From: Rhizobiales bacterium PAR1
GTDB lineage: Bacteria > Pseudomonadota > Alphaproteobacteria > Rhizobiales > Beijerinckiaceae
Assembly: GCA_002256205.1 (NCBI GenBank)
Contig: NKIW01000001.1
Coordinates: forward strand, 653,667 to 717,666
Length of the DNA stretch: 64,000 bases
Direction: 5' to 3'
Below, one piece after another: positions 8,963 to 19,969 of this stretch. A model generated the notes under the pieces. The model was not told the origin of the DNA, searched no databases, and saw only the letters and a program-made list of their open reading frames with translations. How positions within the stretch are numbered: the stretch's first letter is position 1; each line of letters opens with the position of its first letter. The position numbers were made by a program, and so were the translations under genes.

Positions 8963-10324
8963 TTATCCTCCATTGCCGGTTCTGCCGCCCGAGGCAAGCC
9001 ATTGCGCCGCATCATCCACCGCGCGTCGCCCCGCAATCGCCGCACCGCCTGCCGTCATTGAAGCAATGCCAGCATTGGCTTCTCCTGCAAGCCAAAGCCG
9101 ACCCTGGATCGGCGCTTCGAGCACCGTGCGCGCCGCCGCCTGTCCCGGTTTGGCAATGGAATAGCCGCCAAGTGCGAAAGGATCGGCGCTCCAGCCGGCA
9201 AGCCGCCCGGCCCTAAACGCCTTGCGGGTGTCCTCGCCGAGAATGCGCGTGAGGCGCGCGAGAATTGCCTCCACCGCAGCTGCTTCGCCCGCAGCAACAA
9301 GCCCGCGTGCAAAATTCCCGCCGAACATCGCGACCACGAGATCGCGATCAAAGGGCCAGAACTCGAAATTCACGAGGTCATCCGGCGGGCCCTTGTCGGT
9401 GGTGGTGCCCTGATCGAAAAACTGCGCCCACGGATTGAGGCCGAAGCGCGTACCTTCGAATTTCAACGCGACCTTGGTCAGCGCGCCCATGCCGAGGCCG
9501 TTGATCGCAGCCAAGGTCGCCGGTGGCAGCGCCGGCGTGAAGCGGATCGCACCGGCTTGCAACACGCCGATCGGCACCGTGAGGACCACTGTCCGTGCCA
9601 GCACCTCGCCGCCGGGCGTTGTCAGACGCACCGCCGCACCGCTGGTATCGATGGCGGAAACGGGCGTCGCCAGCGCAATATCCAGCCCTTGTGCGTGGCG
9701 CGCGAGAATATGGCCGTAGCCGCTCGGCACGACGAGATCGTCGCCGGAATCGAGCTGCTGGTAATCGCGCACCGAGACATTCTCAGGCTCCTCACCGAGC
9801 GAAAGCAGCGTGAGGCTCTGCGCCGCCTCGAAGAGATCCGGCGCGAGGCGCTGCGCGGCCTCCGCGAAAGAGAAATCCGCACCTGCGCCTTCCGCATCCA
9901 CCGCATCCGACAGCCGCCCGAAGGCGCCGCGCCGCCGACCGCGCTCCTCGGGCGGAATCGGCCTGCCATCGCGGAAGACGTTGAAACCACCGCTCAGCGT
10001 ATCATCATTGACGAGCGCCACGCCCTGCGCTTCGGCGATTCCCCGCCACGGATTGCGCTCGGCGAAATGGATGTAGAAGGCTCCGGCCTCAAACCCCGGC
10101 CCCAGCGTCTCATCGGTGTAGACCCTGCCGCCGACACGTGTGCGCGCTTCGAAAATGCGCGTGGTCAGGCCTTTTTCCCGCGCGCGATGCGCAGCCACAA
10201 GCCCGGCAGCACCGGCACCGATAATAGCGACATCAAGCGTCGTTTGCGCCTCAGCCCGCGCGCGAAGCGCAAGAAGCGCTGGCGCTGCCATCAAACCAGC
10301 CTGAAATTGGCGGCGCGTGACCAT
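8963..10324 (-). CDS. Tat-exported FAD-dependent amine oxidase
   Basis: The 453-residue product starts with a probable twin-arginine signal (Thr-Arg-Arg-Gln-Phe-Gln-Ala, then a hydrophobic stretch ending near Arg-Ala-Glu-Ala-Gln, residues 3-27), so it should be folded with FAD before export. The dinucleotide fold Ile-Ile-Gly-Ala-Gly-Ala-Ala-Gly-Leu lies at about 34-42, and Gly-Gly-Arg-Val-Tyr-Thr near 66 is the second FAD contact typical of flavin monoamine/polyamine oxidases. The C-terminal Leu-Trp-Leu-Ala-Gly-Glu-Ala-Asn also binds flavin. The substrate is unknown; related enzymes oxidise amines or amino acids and release H2O2. It lies 21 nt upstream of murI on the same strand. Confidence 0.88.
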   Translation of the reverse strand: MVTRRQFQAGLMAAPALLALRARAEAQTTLDVAIIGAGAAGLVAAHRAREKGLTTRIFEARTRVGGRVYTDETLGPGFEAGAFYIHFAERNPWRGIAEAQGVALVNDDTLSGGFNVFRDGRPIPPEERGRRRGAFGRLSDAVDAEGAGADFSFAEAAQRLAPDLFEAAQSLTLLSLGEEPENVSVRDYQQLDSGDDLVVPSGYGHILARHAQGLDIALATPVSAIDTSGAAVRLTTPGGEVLARTVVLTVPIGVLQAGAIRFTPALPPATLAAINGLGMGALTKVALKFEGTRFGLNPWAQFFDQGTTTDKGPPDDLVNFEFWPFDRDLVVAMFGGNFARGLVAAGEAAAVEAILARLTRILGEDTRKAFRAGRLAGWSADPFALGGYSIAKPGQAAARTVLEAPIQGRLWLAGEANAGIASMTAGGAAIAGRRAVDDAAQWLASGGRTGNGG

Positions 10325-10411
10325 GGAGAATCCGTTCGGTGATGAAAAGCAATGGTCCCAAGTCTAACGCAACTTGCTTTGTCAAAAACGGGGCAAAGCA
10401 GGGCGGGCCGC

Positions 10412-11215
10412 TCACTTTTCCGTGTGATCACCCGCGTGTTTGTCGGGGGCACTCTTGCCCGGTGCCGGCTTGCCGCGCTTGACGAGCCAATCGATAGCCC
10501 CCCGCAAGGTGCGGATATCCTGCTCACTGGGCGAGAGCCGATGCACGAGGTTGCGGAAATTTCGTACCATCACCGGTTTTTTGCTCTCGGGAAAAAAATA
10601 GCCCGCGCGCTCCAGATGCCCCTCGAGGAAGCCGAAAAACGCCTGCAAGGTCTCGCGTTTGGCCGGCGGGCTCATCTCCGGCATCGCGAAAGGCGCAGCT
10701 TCCCCGGAAGCATGGCGGAACCATTCGTACCCCGTCAGCACCACCGCCTGCGCGAGGTTGAGCGACGCGAACTTCGGATTGACCGGAAAAGTGATGATGG
10801 CGCTCGCAAGCGCGACATCGTCATTCTCAAGCCCCGTCCGCTCCGGCCCATAGAGAATGCCGATCCGCTCGCCGCGCCCGATCCGTGCCTGCGCCTCTCC
10901 CATCGCGGCGGCAGGCGCATGGACGGGCTTGGCCTGTCCGCGCTCACGCGCAGTGGTCGCAAACACATGGTGCAAATCCGCAATCGCCGCCTCGACCGTC
11001 TCGAAGAGCTGCGCCCGTTCGAGAATGTCGGTCGCACCGGCAGCAGCCTGAAACGCGCCCTTTTTCATCCGGGTTTTCTGCGGCCAGCCATCCCTCGGGG
11101 CGACAAGCCGCATCTCGGTCAGGCCGAAATTGGCCATCGCGCGGGCGCACATGCCGATGTTCTCGGCAAGCTGCGGCCGGACAAGAATGATGACGGGGCG
11201 ATCATGTTCGGTCAT
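10412..11215 (-). CDS. TrmJ-type RNA 2'-O-methyltransferase (SpoU/TrmH superfamily)
   Basis: The frame is open to 11299, but the ATG at 11215 begins the conserved Arg-Pro-Val-Ile-Ile-Leu-Val-Arg-Pro-Gln-Leu-Ala-Glu-Asn-Ile-Gly-Met-Cys-Ala-Arg stretch after nine residues and is the likely start (267 residues). This is SPOUT motif 1. Motif 2 is Gly-Ile-Leu-Tyr-Gly-Pro-Glu-Arg-Thr-Gly-Leu and motif 3 is Ala-Ser-Leu-Asn-Leu-Ala-Gln-Ala-Val. These form the trefoil-knot SAM site. TrmJ methylates the 2'-O of nucleotide 32 in tRNAs, which is the closest match. The C-terminal tail is Lys/Pro-rich. A small membrane protein gene starts divergently 42 nt away. Confidence 0.88.
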   Translation of the reverse strand: MTEHDRPVIILVRPQLAENIGMCARAMANFGLTEMRLVAPRDGWPQKTRMKKGAFQAAAGATDILERAQLFETVEAAIADLHHVFATTARERGQAKPVHAPAAAMGEAQARIGRGERIGILYGPERTGLENDDVALASAIITFPVNPKFASLNLAQAVVLTGYEWFRHASGEAAPFAMPEMSPPAKRETLQAFFGFLEGHLERAGYFFPESKKPVMVRNFRNLVHRLSPSEQDIRTLRGAIDWLVKRGKPAPGKSAPDKHAGDHTEK

Positions 11216-11257
11216 GCTGCACCTGATTTCAGGATTGGCGCCTTGGAGCAAGCACAA

Positions 11258-11764
11258 ATGGCGAATGTGATCGGAGTGACTGACCACAGTCCAAACCAAG
11301 CCTTCACAAAGCTGGAACTTATAATTGGTGTCTTCCTGCCCATAATCACCACATTGCTCATAGCAGGTTGGTGGATTATCGCGCTCAAGAACTGGGACGG
11401 CATTGTTGCTGCAACAGTATTCTATATCAGTTTCACAGCATTGGTTTTTGCCACTTGGTACCCTGCAGGAAATAGGGTGCTCCGGTCCTTCCGTTTCGGT
11501 TGGCTACGGCTAGCCAACTGGATCGGCCTAGCATTTCCACCGGCCACATTCATTTTCGCAGCTTGGGCGTGGTTTGCAGGCAGCAAGGCACCGGGAATCG
11601 TTACATATGCTCTGGCCATGCTAGCCATCGCGCAAGCCTTCACTTTCCATGTGATTGTCACCAAGCTTTTGGCATCAGTTGTGATGGATCAGCTGCCTCG
11701 AACACCGATGCTGCTTGGGACGATGACCCCGGTCATCACATGTCTTGTGCTCTCCTTATTGTAG
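11258..11764 (+). CDS. small orphan membrane protein, low-GC
   Basis: The ATG at 11258 has GGAG about 10 nt upstream and opens a 168-residue frame with four to five hydrophobic helices (about 18-38, 48-68, 88-110, 113-135, 148-167). The frame is open further upstream, but there it only shadows the TrmJ-like gene. Bases here look clearly poorer in GC than in the flanking genes (frequent ATA, TTG, ACA and CTA codons), which hints at later acquisition. I do not recognise the family. It sits alone between trmJ (divergent) and icd (same strand, 164 nt downstream). Confidence 0.5.
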   Translation: MANVIGVTDHSPNQAFTKLELIIGVFLPIITTLLIAGWWIIALKNWDGIVAATVFYISFTALVFATWYPAGNRVLRSFRFGWLRLANWIGLAFPPATFIFAAWAWFAGSKAPGIVTYALAMLAIAQAFTFHVIVTKLLASVVMDQLPRTPMLLGTMTPVITCLVLSLL

Positions 11765-11928
11765 CCGCGTTTCTCTCTCCCTCTTCGCCCTTCGTCAATC
11801 TTTGCCTCGGCCCCAAGCGGTGCTATAGGCCGAACTGATGCATCCCGCGCCCGGCGCGTCGATGCGACACAAACCATAAAAACAATGCTTTCGCCCTGTT
11901 TGCACCCGCTTCTGAAGGTCCCTGCGAG

Positions 11929-13143
11929 ATGAAAAAAATCAAGGTAGCCAACCCCGTCGTCGAAATGGACGGCGATGAAATGACCCGGATTATCTGGGAT
12001 TTCATCAAGCAGAAGCTGATCCACCCCTACCTCGACATCAATCTCGAATATTACGACCTCTCGATCGAGAACCGCGATGCCACCAATGATCAGGTGACCA
12101 TCGATTCGGCGGAAGCCACCAAGAAGCATGGCGTCGCGGTCAAATGCGCGACCATCACGCCGGATGAAGCCCGCGTGGAGGAATTCAACCTCAAGCAGAT
12201 GTGGAAATCGCCGAACGGCACCATCCGCAACATTCTCGGCGGCACCATCTTCCGCGAGCCGATCATCTGCAAGAACGTGCCGCGCCTCGTGCCGGGCTGG
12301 ACCCAGCCGATCGTCGTCGGCCGTCACGCCTATGGCGACCAGTATCGCGCGACCGATTTCCGCTTCCCGGGCAAGGGCACGCTGACGATCAAGTTCGTCG
12401 GCGAGGATGGTCAGGTGATCGAGCGCGAAGTCTTCAAGGCGCCGAGCGCCGGTGTTTCGCTCTCGATGTACAACCTCGACGATTCGATCCGCGATTTCGC
12501 GCGCGCCAGCCTCGCTTATGGCCTGATGCGCAACTATCCGGTCTATCTCTCGACCAAGAACACCATTCTCAAGGCCTATGACGGCCGCTTCAAGGACATC
12601 TTCCAGGAGACCTTTGACGCGGAATTCGCCGCCGAATTCAAGGCCCGCGGCCTCACCTACGAGCACCGCCTGATCGACGACATGGTCGCCTCGGCGCTGA
12701 AGTGGTCAGGCGGTTACGTCTGGGCCTGCAAGAACTACGATGGCGACGTGCAGTCCGACATCGTGGCGCAAGGCTTTGGCTCCCTCGGCCTGATGACCTC
12801 GGTTCTGATGACGCCGGACGGCAAAACCGTGGAAGCGGAAGCCGCGCACGGCACCGTGACCCGGCACTATCGCGAGCATCAGAAGGGCAAGTCGACCTCG
12901 ACGAACTCGATCGCCTCGATCTTCGCCTGGACGCGTGGCCTTGCCCATCGCGCCAAGCTCGATGACAACGCCGAACTCGCCAAGTTCGCCAAGACCCTCG
13001 AAAGGGTCTGCGTGGACACCGTCGAAGCCGGTTACATGACCAAGGATCTCGCGCTGCTCGTCGGCGCCGACCAGAAGTGGCTCTCGACCTCGGGCTTCCT
13101 CGACAAGGTCGACGAGAACCTCCAGAAGGCGATGGGCGCGTAA
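11929..13143 (+). CDS. icd: isocitrate dehydrogenase (NADP+)
   Basis: The 404-residue homodimeric type matches alphaproteobacterial and eukaryotic-like NADP-IDH rather than the E. coli type. It oxidatively decarboxylates isocitrate to 2-oxoglutarate in the TCA cycle. The start [20 protein letters not shown] is the family's N-terminus. Asn-Gly-Thr-Ile-Arg-Asn near residue 100 binds isocitrate, Asp-Asp-Met-Val-Ala near 250 carries metal ligands, and Ala-Ala-His-Gly-Thr-Val-Thr-Arg-His near 310 contacts NADP. An intrinsic terminator follows 25 nt after the stop. Confidence 0.97.
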   Translation: MKKIKVANPVVEMDGDEMTRIIWDFIKQKLIHPYLDINLEYYDLSIENRDATNDQVTIDSAEATKKHGVAVKCATITPDEARVEEFNLKQMWKSPNGTIRNILGGTIFREPIICKNVPRLVPGWTQPIVVGRHAYGDQYRATDFRFPGKGTLTIKFVGEDGQVIEREVFKAPSAGVSLSMYNLDDSIRDFARASLAYGLMRNYPVYLSTKNTILKAYDGRFKDIFQETFDAEFAAEFKARGLTYEHRLIDDMVASALKWSGGYVWACKNYDGDVQSDIVAQGFGSLGLMTSVLMTPDGKTVEAEAAHGTVTRHYREHQKGKSTSTNSIASIFAWTRGLAHRAKLDDNAELAKFAKTLERVCVDTVEAGYMTKDLALLVGADQKWLSTSGFLDKVDENLQKAMGA

Positions 13144-13165
13144 GCACCGCAATCGGGACGCATCA

Positions 13166-13190
13166 AAGGGGCCGCAAGGCCCCTTTTTTT
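13166..13190 (+). terminator. intrinsic terminator of icd
   Basis: The stem AAGGGGCC / GGCCCCTT closes a GCAA tetraloop and runs into a stretch of seven or more T (13184-13190), 25 nt after the icd stop. Confidence 0.9.
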
Positions 13191-13238
13191 ATGCGCCCGC
13201 AGCCTCTAGCCTGACGCTTTCACGATCAGGATTCGAGC

Positions 13239-13676
13239 ATGACAACCCGCGCCGACTTCCCCTTCTTCCACCCCTTCCGCGTCCGCTATTCCGAAATTGA
13301 CGGGCAGGCGGTGGTCTATAACGCGCATTACCTCACCTACTATGACACTGCGATTTTCGAGTATTACCGCGCCATCGGCTACGACCAGTTCCGCGAGTCG
13401 AAGGAACTGCTCGAGGATTGGCATGTCGTCAAAGCGCTGGTCGAATACAGGGCGCCGCTGACCTATGACCTCGAGTTCGAGGTTGGCGTTCGCGTCGCCA
13501 AGATGGGCACCTCCAGCCTCACCTACGCACTGGCGATTTTCCCCAAGGGTGAGGAGACCCTGCTCGCGACCGGCGAGGTTGTGCAGGTCTACACCGACCA
13601 GCGCACCCATAAATCGATGCCGATCCCTGAGCGTATCAGGGCGATGTATCGCGCGTTTGAGCCCCATCTCGCCTAG
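13239..13676 (+). CDS. acyl-CoA thioesterase, 4HBT (YbgC/FadM-like) hotdog family
   Basis: The 145-residue length and the N-terminal motif Val-Arg-Tyr-Ser-Glu-Ile-Asp-Gly-Gln-Ala-Val-Val-Tyr-Asn-Ala-His-Tyr-Leu are those of 4-hydroxybenzoyl-CoA-thioesterase-like hotdog enzymes. The acidic residue at about 20 and the Tyr-Asn-Ala-His-Tyr pattern form the active site in this group. The natural acyl-CoA substrate cannot be told. AGGA about 8 nt before the ATG supports the start. It stands between icd's terminator and a membrane protein gene 57 nt downstream. Confidence 0.86.
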   Translation: MTTRADFPFFHPFRVRYSEIDGQAVVYNAHYLTYYDTAIFEYYRAIGYDQFRESKELLEDWHVVKALVEYRAPLTYDLEFEVGVRVAKMGTSSLTYALAIFPKGEETLLATGEVVQVYTDQRTHKSMPIPERIRAMYRAFEPHLA

Positions 13677-13733
13677 AAGTCTCTATCTCCCCGAGACCTT
13701 GCCGGATCAGCGCCCGCGCGGCATAGTTACGCC

Positions 13734-14828
13734 ATGGCTGATCCGCGTTATTATTCACCCCTAGACCTTGATGCCGCAGTTGCCGCAGGCGTTCTGGACG
13801 CGGCAACGGCTGAGCGCCTGAAGGGATTTCTTGCCGGGCGCAGGCCTTCCGGGGCGGATGGACAAGTCCCTGTCAGCATACCGCAGCCGAAGTTCGATCT
13901 CACACACCTCCTCTGGTACGCGGGCGCGCTCATCGTCATGGCAGCGATGGGCCTTTTCTCTACCCTCGCCTTCTCGGCCATGGGCGGCGCAGGCCTCACC
14001 GCCACCGGCTTCGCCTATGGTCTGGGTCTGTGGATCCTCGGGCATCGCCTGTGGCAGCGCGACGACACGCGCACACCAGGCGGGCTGCTGATCGCCGCCG
14101 CGGTCGGCATGGTGCCGCTCATTGTCTTCGGCATCCAGAGCGCCACCAACACCTGGGCCGGGCTCGATGCGCCGGGCAGCTACCAGTCGTTCTACAAATA
14201 CATCAAGGGCGGCTGGCTGCCGATGGAACTCGCAACCATCGTGGCTTCGCTGCTCGCCGCGCGGCGTTACCCCTTCGCCTTCATCGCTTTCCCCGCCGCC
14301 TTTTGCCTGTGGTTCCTGTCGATGGATCTCGCCGCCTATCTCTACGGCGATCGCAACTTCTCGTGGGAACTGCGCCGGAAAGTCTCACTCTGGTTCGGAA
14401 TCGTGCTCTTCATCGCGACATGGATCTACGAGTTGCGCCCGCGTCGCGCCGACTACGCCTTCTGGCTCCACCTTGTCGCGGCCCTGACGTTCTGGGGAGG
14501 CCTGACCTTTCAGGACAGCAACTGGGAGTTCGGCAAATTCCTTTATTGCCTGATCAACGTCGGGCTGCTGGCCATCTCGCTGTTTGTTGGCCGCCGCGCC
14601 TACGCTGTCTTTGGCGTCATGGGCGTGATGACCTATCTCGGCCACCTCGCCTATGACATCTTCAAGGACTCGATGCTCTTCCCCTTCGCGCTTTCCGCTT
14701 TCGGGCTTGGCATCGTCGCGCTCGGGATTTTCATCGCCAGACGTCGTGCGGCCATGGAAGCGCGGATGGAAGCAATTTTGCCGCCCGGCCTTGCGGCGCT
14801 CAGGCCCTGGCCCGCCCGCAAGCACTGA
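13734..14828 (+). CDS. polytopic membrane protein, DUF2157-like N-terminus
   Basis: The 364-residue product has a soluble N-terminal part (about 1-60) whose Asp-Leu-Asp-Ala-Ala-Val-Ala-Ala-Gly-Val-Leu-Asp and Leu-Lys-Gly-Phe-Leu pattern recalls the helical start of DUF2157-type membrane proteins. About nine hydrophobic helices follow, from residue 62 to 350, with a short Arg-Arg-Arg-Ala-Ala-Met-Glu cytoplasmic tail. I cannot assign a function. The Shine-Dalgarno is weak. Its stop is 3 nt from the end of the convergent channel gene, so transcription from the two strands meets here. Confidence 0.68.
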   Translation: MADPRYYSPLDLDAAVAAGVLDAATAERLKGFLAGRRPSGADGQVPVSIPQPKFDLTHLLWYAGALIVMAAMGLFSTLAFSAMGGAGLTATGFAYGLGLWILGHRLWQRDDTRTPGGLLIAAAVGMVPLIVFGIQSATNTWAGLDAPGSYQSFYKYIKGGWLPMELATIVASLLAARRYPFAFIAFPAAFCLWFLSMDLAAYLYGDRNFSWELRRKVSLWFGIVLFIATWIYELRPRRADYAFWLHLVAALTFWGGLTFQDSNWEFGKFLYCLINVGLLAISLFVGRRAYAVFGVMGVMTYLGHLAYDIFKDSMLFPFALSAFGLGIVALGIFIARRRAAMEARMEAILPPGLAALRPWPARKH

Positions 14829-14831
14829 GCC

Positions 14832-16039
14832 CTATTCGACTTCCCGCCGCGCCAGATCGCCTTGCGGCTCGAGCGGTTCGGGCGCCATGCGGCCACGCGC
14901 AACCTCCTGAATGCGGTCCGCGATCAACGGATTTTGCTGCATCAGGATGAAGAAATCCTCGCGGTCCAGCACCAGCAGCTTGGTGGTCTCCAGCGCGCGC
15001 ACGGTTGCGGTTCGCAACCCCTGACGCAGGAGCGCGATCTCGCCAAAAAACTGCCCCTCCTCCAGCTTCACCGTACGATCCGGCAGCTCAATCTCGACCG
15101 ATCCGTTCGCGATAAAATACATCGAATGCGCAATATCATCCCGATGGACAACAGCATCGCCCGCTTCAACGATTTGGGAGCGCAAAAAGCGCATGATCGA
15201 CGCGATTTCCACCGCATCGAGCTGCGCAAACAGCGGCACCCGCGCCACCATGTTCCAGGTGACGACAAAATCGCGGCGATGGATCACTTCGGCGAACGCA
15301 GTGGCAATAATACCCACCGGAAGCGACAGCATCACGAGGCCAGTGACCGCCGTAATGCCCGCGACCAGCTTGCCGCCCGGCGTAATCGGAACAGCATCGC
15401 CGTAGCCCACCGTCGTCAGCGTGATGATCGCCCAATACATCGCTTCGGGAATGGAGCCAAATTTGTCCGGTTGCGCGCGTCCCTCGACGATATGCATCAT
15501 CGCCGCGGCGACGATCATCAGCCCTCCGAGGATCACAAGGCAGGCCAGAAGCGCGCGTCGCTCGGTCTGGATCGCTTCGACGAGCGACCGGACACCCGGC
15601 GAGTAGCGGCAAGCTTGAAAAAACGCAATAAGCGCAGCAACAGCAGCACCTGAAGATCGCTCGGACCGGCAAAGGCGAGAAACAGCGGCAGGATCGCCAC
15701 CAGATCAACCATCACCGATGGGCTCAGAGAATAGGAAATCCGTGCGCGCCACGCGGGCAAGTGCTGGAGTGGCGGATGCTCGATGATCGCCCAGATGCGC
15801 AGGATATATTCGACCATGAAAACGCCGGCCGCGACCAGCTCAACGAGCTGGAACGCCAGCCAGTACTGGGCGTAAAGGCGCGGGATCGATTCGAAAATCG
15901 CTGCGCCAACACTGATCAGCACAAGCAGAACGAGCCCACGATGAACAGCACGGCTGGCCGGGTCATGTGTGGACCCAACATCCAGCACCTCGTAGCAGCG
16001 TTGCCGGAAGCGCAGGATGCGACGACGCGCCATCATCAA
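14832..16039 (-). pseudogene. cyclic-nucleotide-gated K+ channel gene (MlotiK1-like), split by a one-base frameshift
   Basis: Two overlapping minus-strand frames make one channel. The first (16039 to 15533) encodes helices S1-S4, ending in a voltage-sensor-like Leu-Leu-Arg-Leu-Leu-Arg-Phe-Phe-Lys-Leu-Ala. The second (reading to 14832) encodes S5, the K+ filter Thr-Val-Gly-Tyr-Gly-Asp, S6 and a cyclic-nucleotide-binding domain with Phe-Gly-Glu-Ile-Ala-Leu-Leu and Arg-Thr-Ala-Thr-Val-Arg-Ala. Translating the second frame back upstream gives Arg-Tyr-Ser-Pro-Gly-Val-Arg-Ser-Leu-Val-Glu, the expected S4-S5 linker. One C therefore appears to be missing near 15608 (GCC-GC where GCC-CGC is expected). 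Repaired, the protein has about 400 residues. The gene overlaps the alaS stop by 4 nt. A sequencing error, a true pseudogene or frameshifting are all possible. Confidence 0.85.
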
Positions 16040-18693
16040 CCCAATGTCGCGAGCCTGTCGCCAATCGCAGACAGAGCTACCGCGATCTTGTCCCCATCCG
16101 GTCCGCCAGCCTGCGCCATATCCGGGCGCCCGCCGCCGCCCTTGCCGCCAAGCATCTCGGACGCGATACGCACCAGATCGACCGCATTGACACGACCAGT
16201 CAGATCCTCAGTCACCGCAACAACAAGACCTGCTCGCTTGTCTTCACCGATAACAGCCAGCGCAACCACGCCCGAACCGAGCTTGGCCTTGTGCTGGTCC
16301 GCGAGGCCTTTGAGATCCTTGACCTCAACTCCCTCGACGGTCTTCCCGATATACCGGATGGTCCCGCAGGTCTGGACCGCGTCTTCTGCGGCGCTACCGC
16401 CCATGACAAGCTTCTTGCGGGCATCGACAAGGTCACGTTCAAGGCGACGACGTTCCTCGGCAATCTGAACAACGCGTTCGCCAGCCTCGTCGACACCGAC
16501 CTTGAGTGCGGAGGCAATTCCCCGCAGACGGTCGCGCTCAGCGTTGAGATGCCGCCGGGCGGCAGTTCCCGTCAGAGCCTCGATACGGCGGACGCCAGCA
16601 GCAACAGCCCCCTCCCCGACAATCGAAATCAGCCCGATATCACCCGTGCGGACCGCATGCGTGCCGCCGCAAAGCTCGACCGAATAAGCCTTTGTGATGC
16701 CACCCGAGGTTTCCTCCGTCCCCATCGAGACAACGCGAACCTCATCGCCGTATTTTTCGCCGAAGAGCGCGCGCGCACCGGAGTTGATCGCGTCATCCAC
16801 GGCCATGAGCCGCGTTACAACCGGCTCGTTGCGAAGGACAATGGCATTTGCAATCTCTTCGACGGCCTCGAGCTCAGAAGCGACAATGGGCTTCGGGTGA
16901 GAAATATCGAAGCGAAGCCGCTCGGAATTCACCAGAGAACCCTTTTGCGCGACATGATCGCCAAGCACCTGACGCAATGCTTCATGCAGCAAATGCGTAG
17001 CCGAGTGATTGGCTCGGATGGCCGTTCTCCGTGCATGATCAACGTGCAAGGCCGCAGGGGCGCCAACGGAAACCTTCCCTGACTCCAGAACCCCGAGATG
17101 GACAAACACATCACCTGCACGCTTCACGGTATCCGTAACGCGAAAGACGAAACCTTCACCCAGAATGCGCCCCTCATCGCCAACCTGACCACCAGATTCG
17201 CCATAGAACGGCGTCTGGTTCAAGATAAGGGCCAGCTCGCCGCCATCGGCCGAATCGACAGATTTCCCATTCTGAACAATCGCGGAAACAATGCCCTCGG
17301 CACTTTCGGTCGCATAGCCCAGGAATTCCGTCGCGCCGACGGTTTCGCGCATTCCAAACCAGATGGCTTCGTTGGCAGCATCGCCAGAGCCGGACCATGA
17401 AGCGCGCGCCTCTGCCTTCTGTCGAGCCATTGCAGAATTGAAACCATCGAGATCAACCGTGATCTGCCGCGCACGCAGGGCGTCCTGCGTCAGATCAAGC
17501 GGAAATCCGTAGGTATCGTAAAGCCGGAACGCCGTTTCTCCCGAGAGGCTTTGCCCCGCAGACAAAGCGCCGCTCTCTGCTTCGAGCAGAGACAGCCCGC
17601 GTTCAAGAGTCTTCCGGAATCGGGTCTCTTCCAACCTAAGGGTTTCGGTGATCAGACTTTCCGCCCGGACGAGTTCCGGATAGGCCTGTCCCATTTCACG
17701 GACCAGCGCTGGAACCAAGCGATGGAGCAAGGGGTCGCGAGCGCCCAGAAGCTGCGCGTGGCGCATACCGCGGCGCATAATCCGGCGCAGCACATAACCC
17801 CGCCCCTCGTTGGAGGGAAGAACGCCGTCCGCGACGAGAAAGCTGGAGGCGCGCAAATGGTCTGCGATAACGCGATGGCTGGCGCTCTGCGCACCGTCCG
17901 CATCAACCGAGACCATATCCGCCACAGCGCGGATAAGTGCGCGCATCAGATCCGTACGGTAATTATCATGGGTCCCCTGAAGGACAGCCGAAATCCGTTC
18001 CAGCCCCATACCGGTATCGATGGATGGTTTCGGCAGGCGAATTCTCTCGCCTGTAGCGAGTTGCTCGAACTGCATGAAAACGAGATTCCAGATCTCGATG
18101 AACCGATCACCATCTGCATCAGGAGATCCGGGCGGGCCGCCAGGAATATGCTCGCCATGATCGTAGAAGATTTCCGAACAGGGACCGCACGGCCCGGTAT
18201 CGCCCATAGCCCAAAAATTATCCGACGTTGCAATCCGGATGATCCGCTCCTCGGGCAGGCCGGCGATTTTCTTCCAAAGTCCGAAGGCCTCATCGTCTTC
18301 GTGATAAACAGTGACGCTGAGTTTGTCCTTGTTGAGCTGGAATTCCTTCGTCACCAACGCCCAGGCATAGTGGATCGCTTCTTCTTTGAAATAATCGCCA
18401 AATGAAAAATTCCCGAGCATTTCGAAGAATGTATGGTGGCGCGCCGTATAGCCGACATTGTCGAGATCGTTGTGCTTACCACCGGCACGGACGCACTTTT
18501 GTGAGGTTGCGGCGCGGGTGTAATTGCGGGTCTCGATGCCGGTAAAGAGGTTCTTGAACTGAACCATGCCAGCATTGGTGAACATCAGGGTTGGATCATT
18601 CCGCGGCACCAGCGGCGACGATGAGACAACGGAATGTCCATTCTTCGCGAAAAAGTCCAGAAAGGTTGACCGAATATCGTTGACGCCACTCAT
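16036..18693 (-). CDS. alaS: alanyl-tRNA synthetase
   Basis: The 885-residue class II synthetase charges tRNA-Ala. Start ATG 18693 gives [15 protein letters not shown], the usual N-terminus; the frame is open 14 codons further but that part overlaps a hairpin. The catalytic core holds [13 protein letters not shown] near residue 30. The editing domain has the zinc motifs His-Ser-Ala-Thr-His and Cys-Gly-Gly-Thr-His. The C-terminal C-Ala domain ends in the [13 protein letters not shown] stretch. It lies downstream of recA on the same strand, as in many bacteria, and overlaps the next gene (the broken K+ channel) by 4 nt. Confidence 0.97.
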   Translation of the reverse strand: MSGVNDIRSTFLDFFAKNGHSVVSSSPLVPRNDPTLMFTNAGMVQFKNLFTGIETRNYTRAATSQKCVRAGGKHNDLDNVGYTARHHTFFEMLGNFSFGDYFKEEAIHYAWALVTKEFQLNKDKLSVTVYHEDDEAFGLWKKIAGLPEERIIRIATSDNFWAMGDTGPCGPCSEIFYDHGEHIPGGPPGSPDADGDRFIEIWNLVFMQFEQLATGERIRLPKPSIDTGMGLERISAVLQGTHDNYRTDLMRALIRAVADMVSVDADGAQSASHRVIADHLRASSFLVADGVLPSNEGRGYVLRRIMRRGMRHAQLLGARDPLLHRLVPALVREMGQAYPELVRAESLITETLRLEETRFRKTLERGLSLLEAESGALSAGQSLSGETAFRLYDTYGFPLDLTQDALRARQITVDLDGFNSAMARQKAEARASWSGSGDAANEAIWFGMRETVGATEFLGYATESAEGIVSAIVQNGKSVDSADGGELALILNQTPFYGESGGQVGDEGRILGEGFVFRVTDTVKRAGDVFVHLGVLESGKVSVGAPAALHVDHARRTAIRANHSATHLLHEALRQVLGDHVAQKGSLVNSERLRFDISHPKPIVASELEAVEEIANAIVLRNEPVVTRLMAVDDAINSGARALFGEKYGDEVRVVSMGTEETSGGITKAYSVELCGGTHAVRTGDIGLISIVGEGAVAAGVRRIEALTGTAARRHLNAERDRLRGIASALKVGVDEAGERVVQIAEERRRLERDLVDARKKLVMGGSAAEDAVQTCGTIRYIGKTVEGVEVKDLKGLADQHKAKLGSGVVALAVIGEDKRAGLVVAVTEDLTGRVNAVDLVRIASEMLGGKGGGGRPDMAQAGGPDGDKIAVALSAIGDRLATLG

Positions 18694-18712
18694 GCCCAAA
18701 ACCCCGGCTTCA

Positions 18713-18733
18713 GCGTCCGGCTTCACCGGACGC
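18713..18733 (-). promoter_or_regulatory. hairpin between recA and alaS, just upstream of the alaS start
   Basis: A perfect 8-bp GC stem GCGTCCGG / CCGGACGC with a 5-nt loop lies 20 nt upstream of the alaS ATG and about 85 nt past the recA stop. It has only a weak T stretch (GGGGTTTT) after it. It may be a poor recA terminator or a structure in the alaS leader; the sequence cannot decide. Confidence 0.4.
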
Positions 18734-18818
18734 ATTGTCTTTTCTGGGATCGGTTCTAGTCAGAGGGCCGCGCGCTGTCCATGCGTTGAATCGCATGAAA
18801 CACAGCCGCATTGCGAAT

Positions 18819-19883
<1,065 letters not shown>

Positions 19884-19954
19884 TGGAACCTCCATAGGAC
19901 ATCGGCGGAACGCATTCAATCGCTGCATTATTCATGATTTGTTCTCATTGTAAA

Positions 19955-19969
19955 GTTCCTTTTTCGTTC
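19955..19969 (-). promoter_or_regulatory. alphaproteobacterial SOS (LexA) box of recA
   Basis: Bases 19955-19969 read GTTC-N7-GTTC, the direct-repeat LexA operator described for alphaproteobacterial recA genes (GAAC-N7-GAAC on the recA strand). Further GTTC copies at 19941 and 19975 flank it. It lies 72 nt upstream of the chosen recA start, in the divergent region shared with the first glycosyltransferase gene. Confidence 0.8.

Noticed and set aside
10352..11257. Upstream extension of the small membrane protein frame over trmJ
   Set aside because: It is the shadow of the methyltransferase gene; only the part from 11258 looks like a protein.
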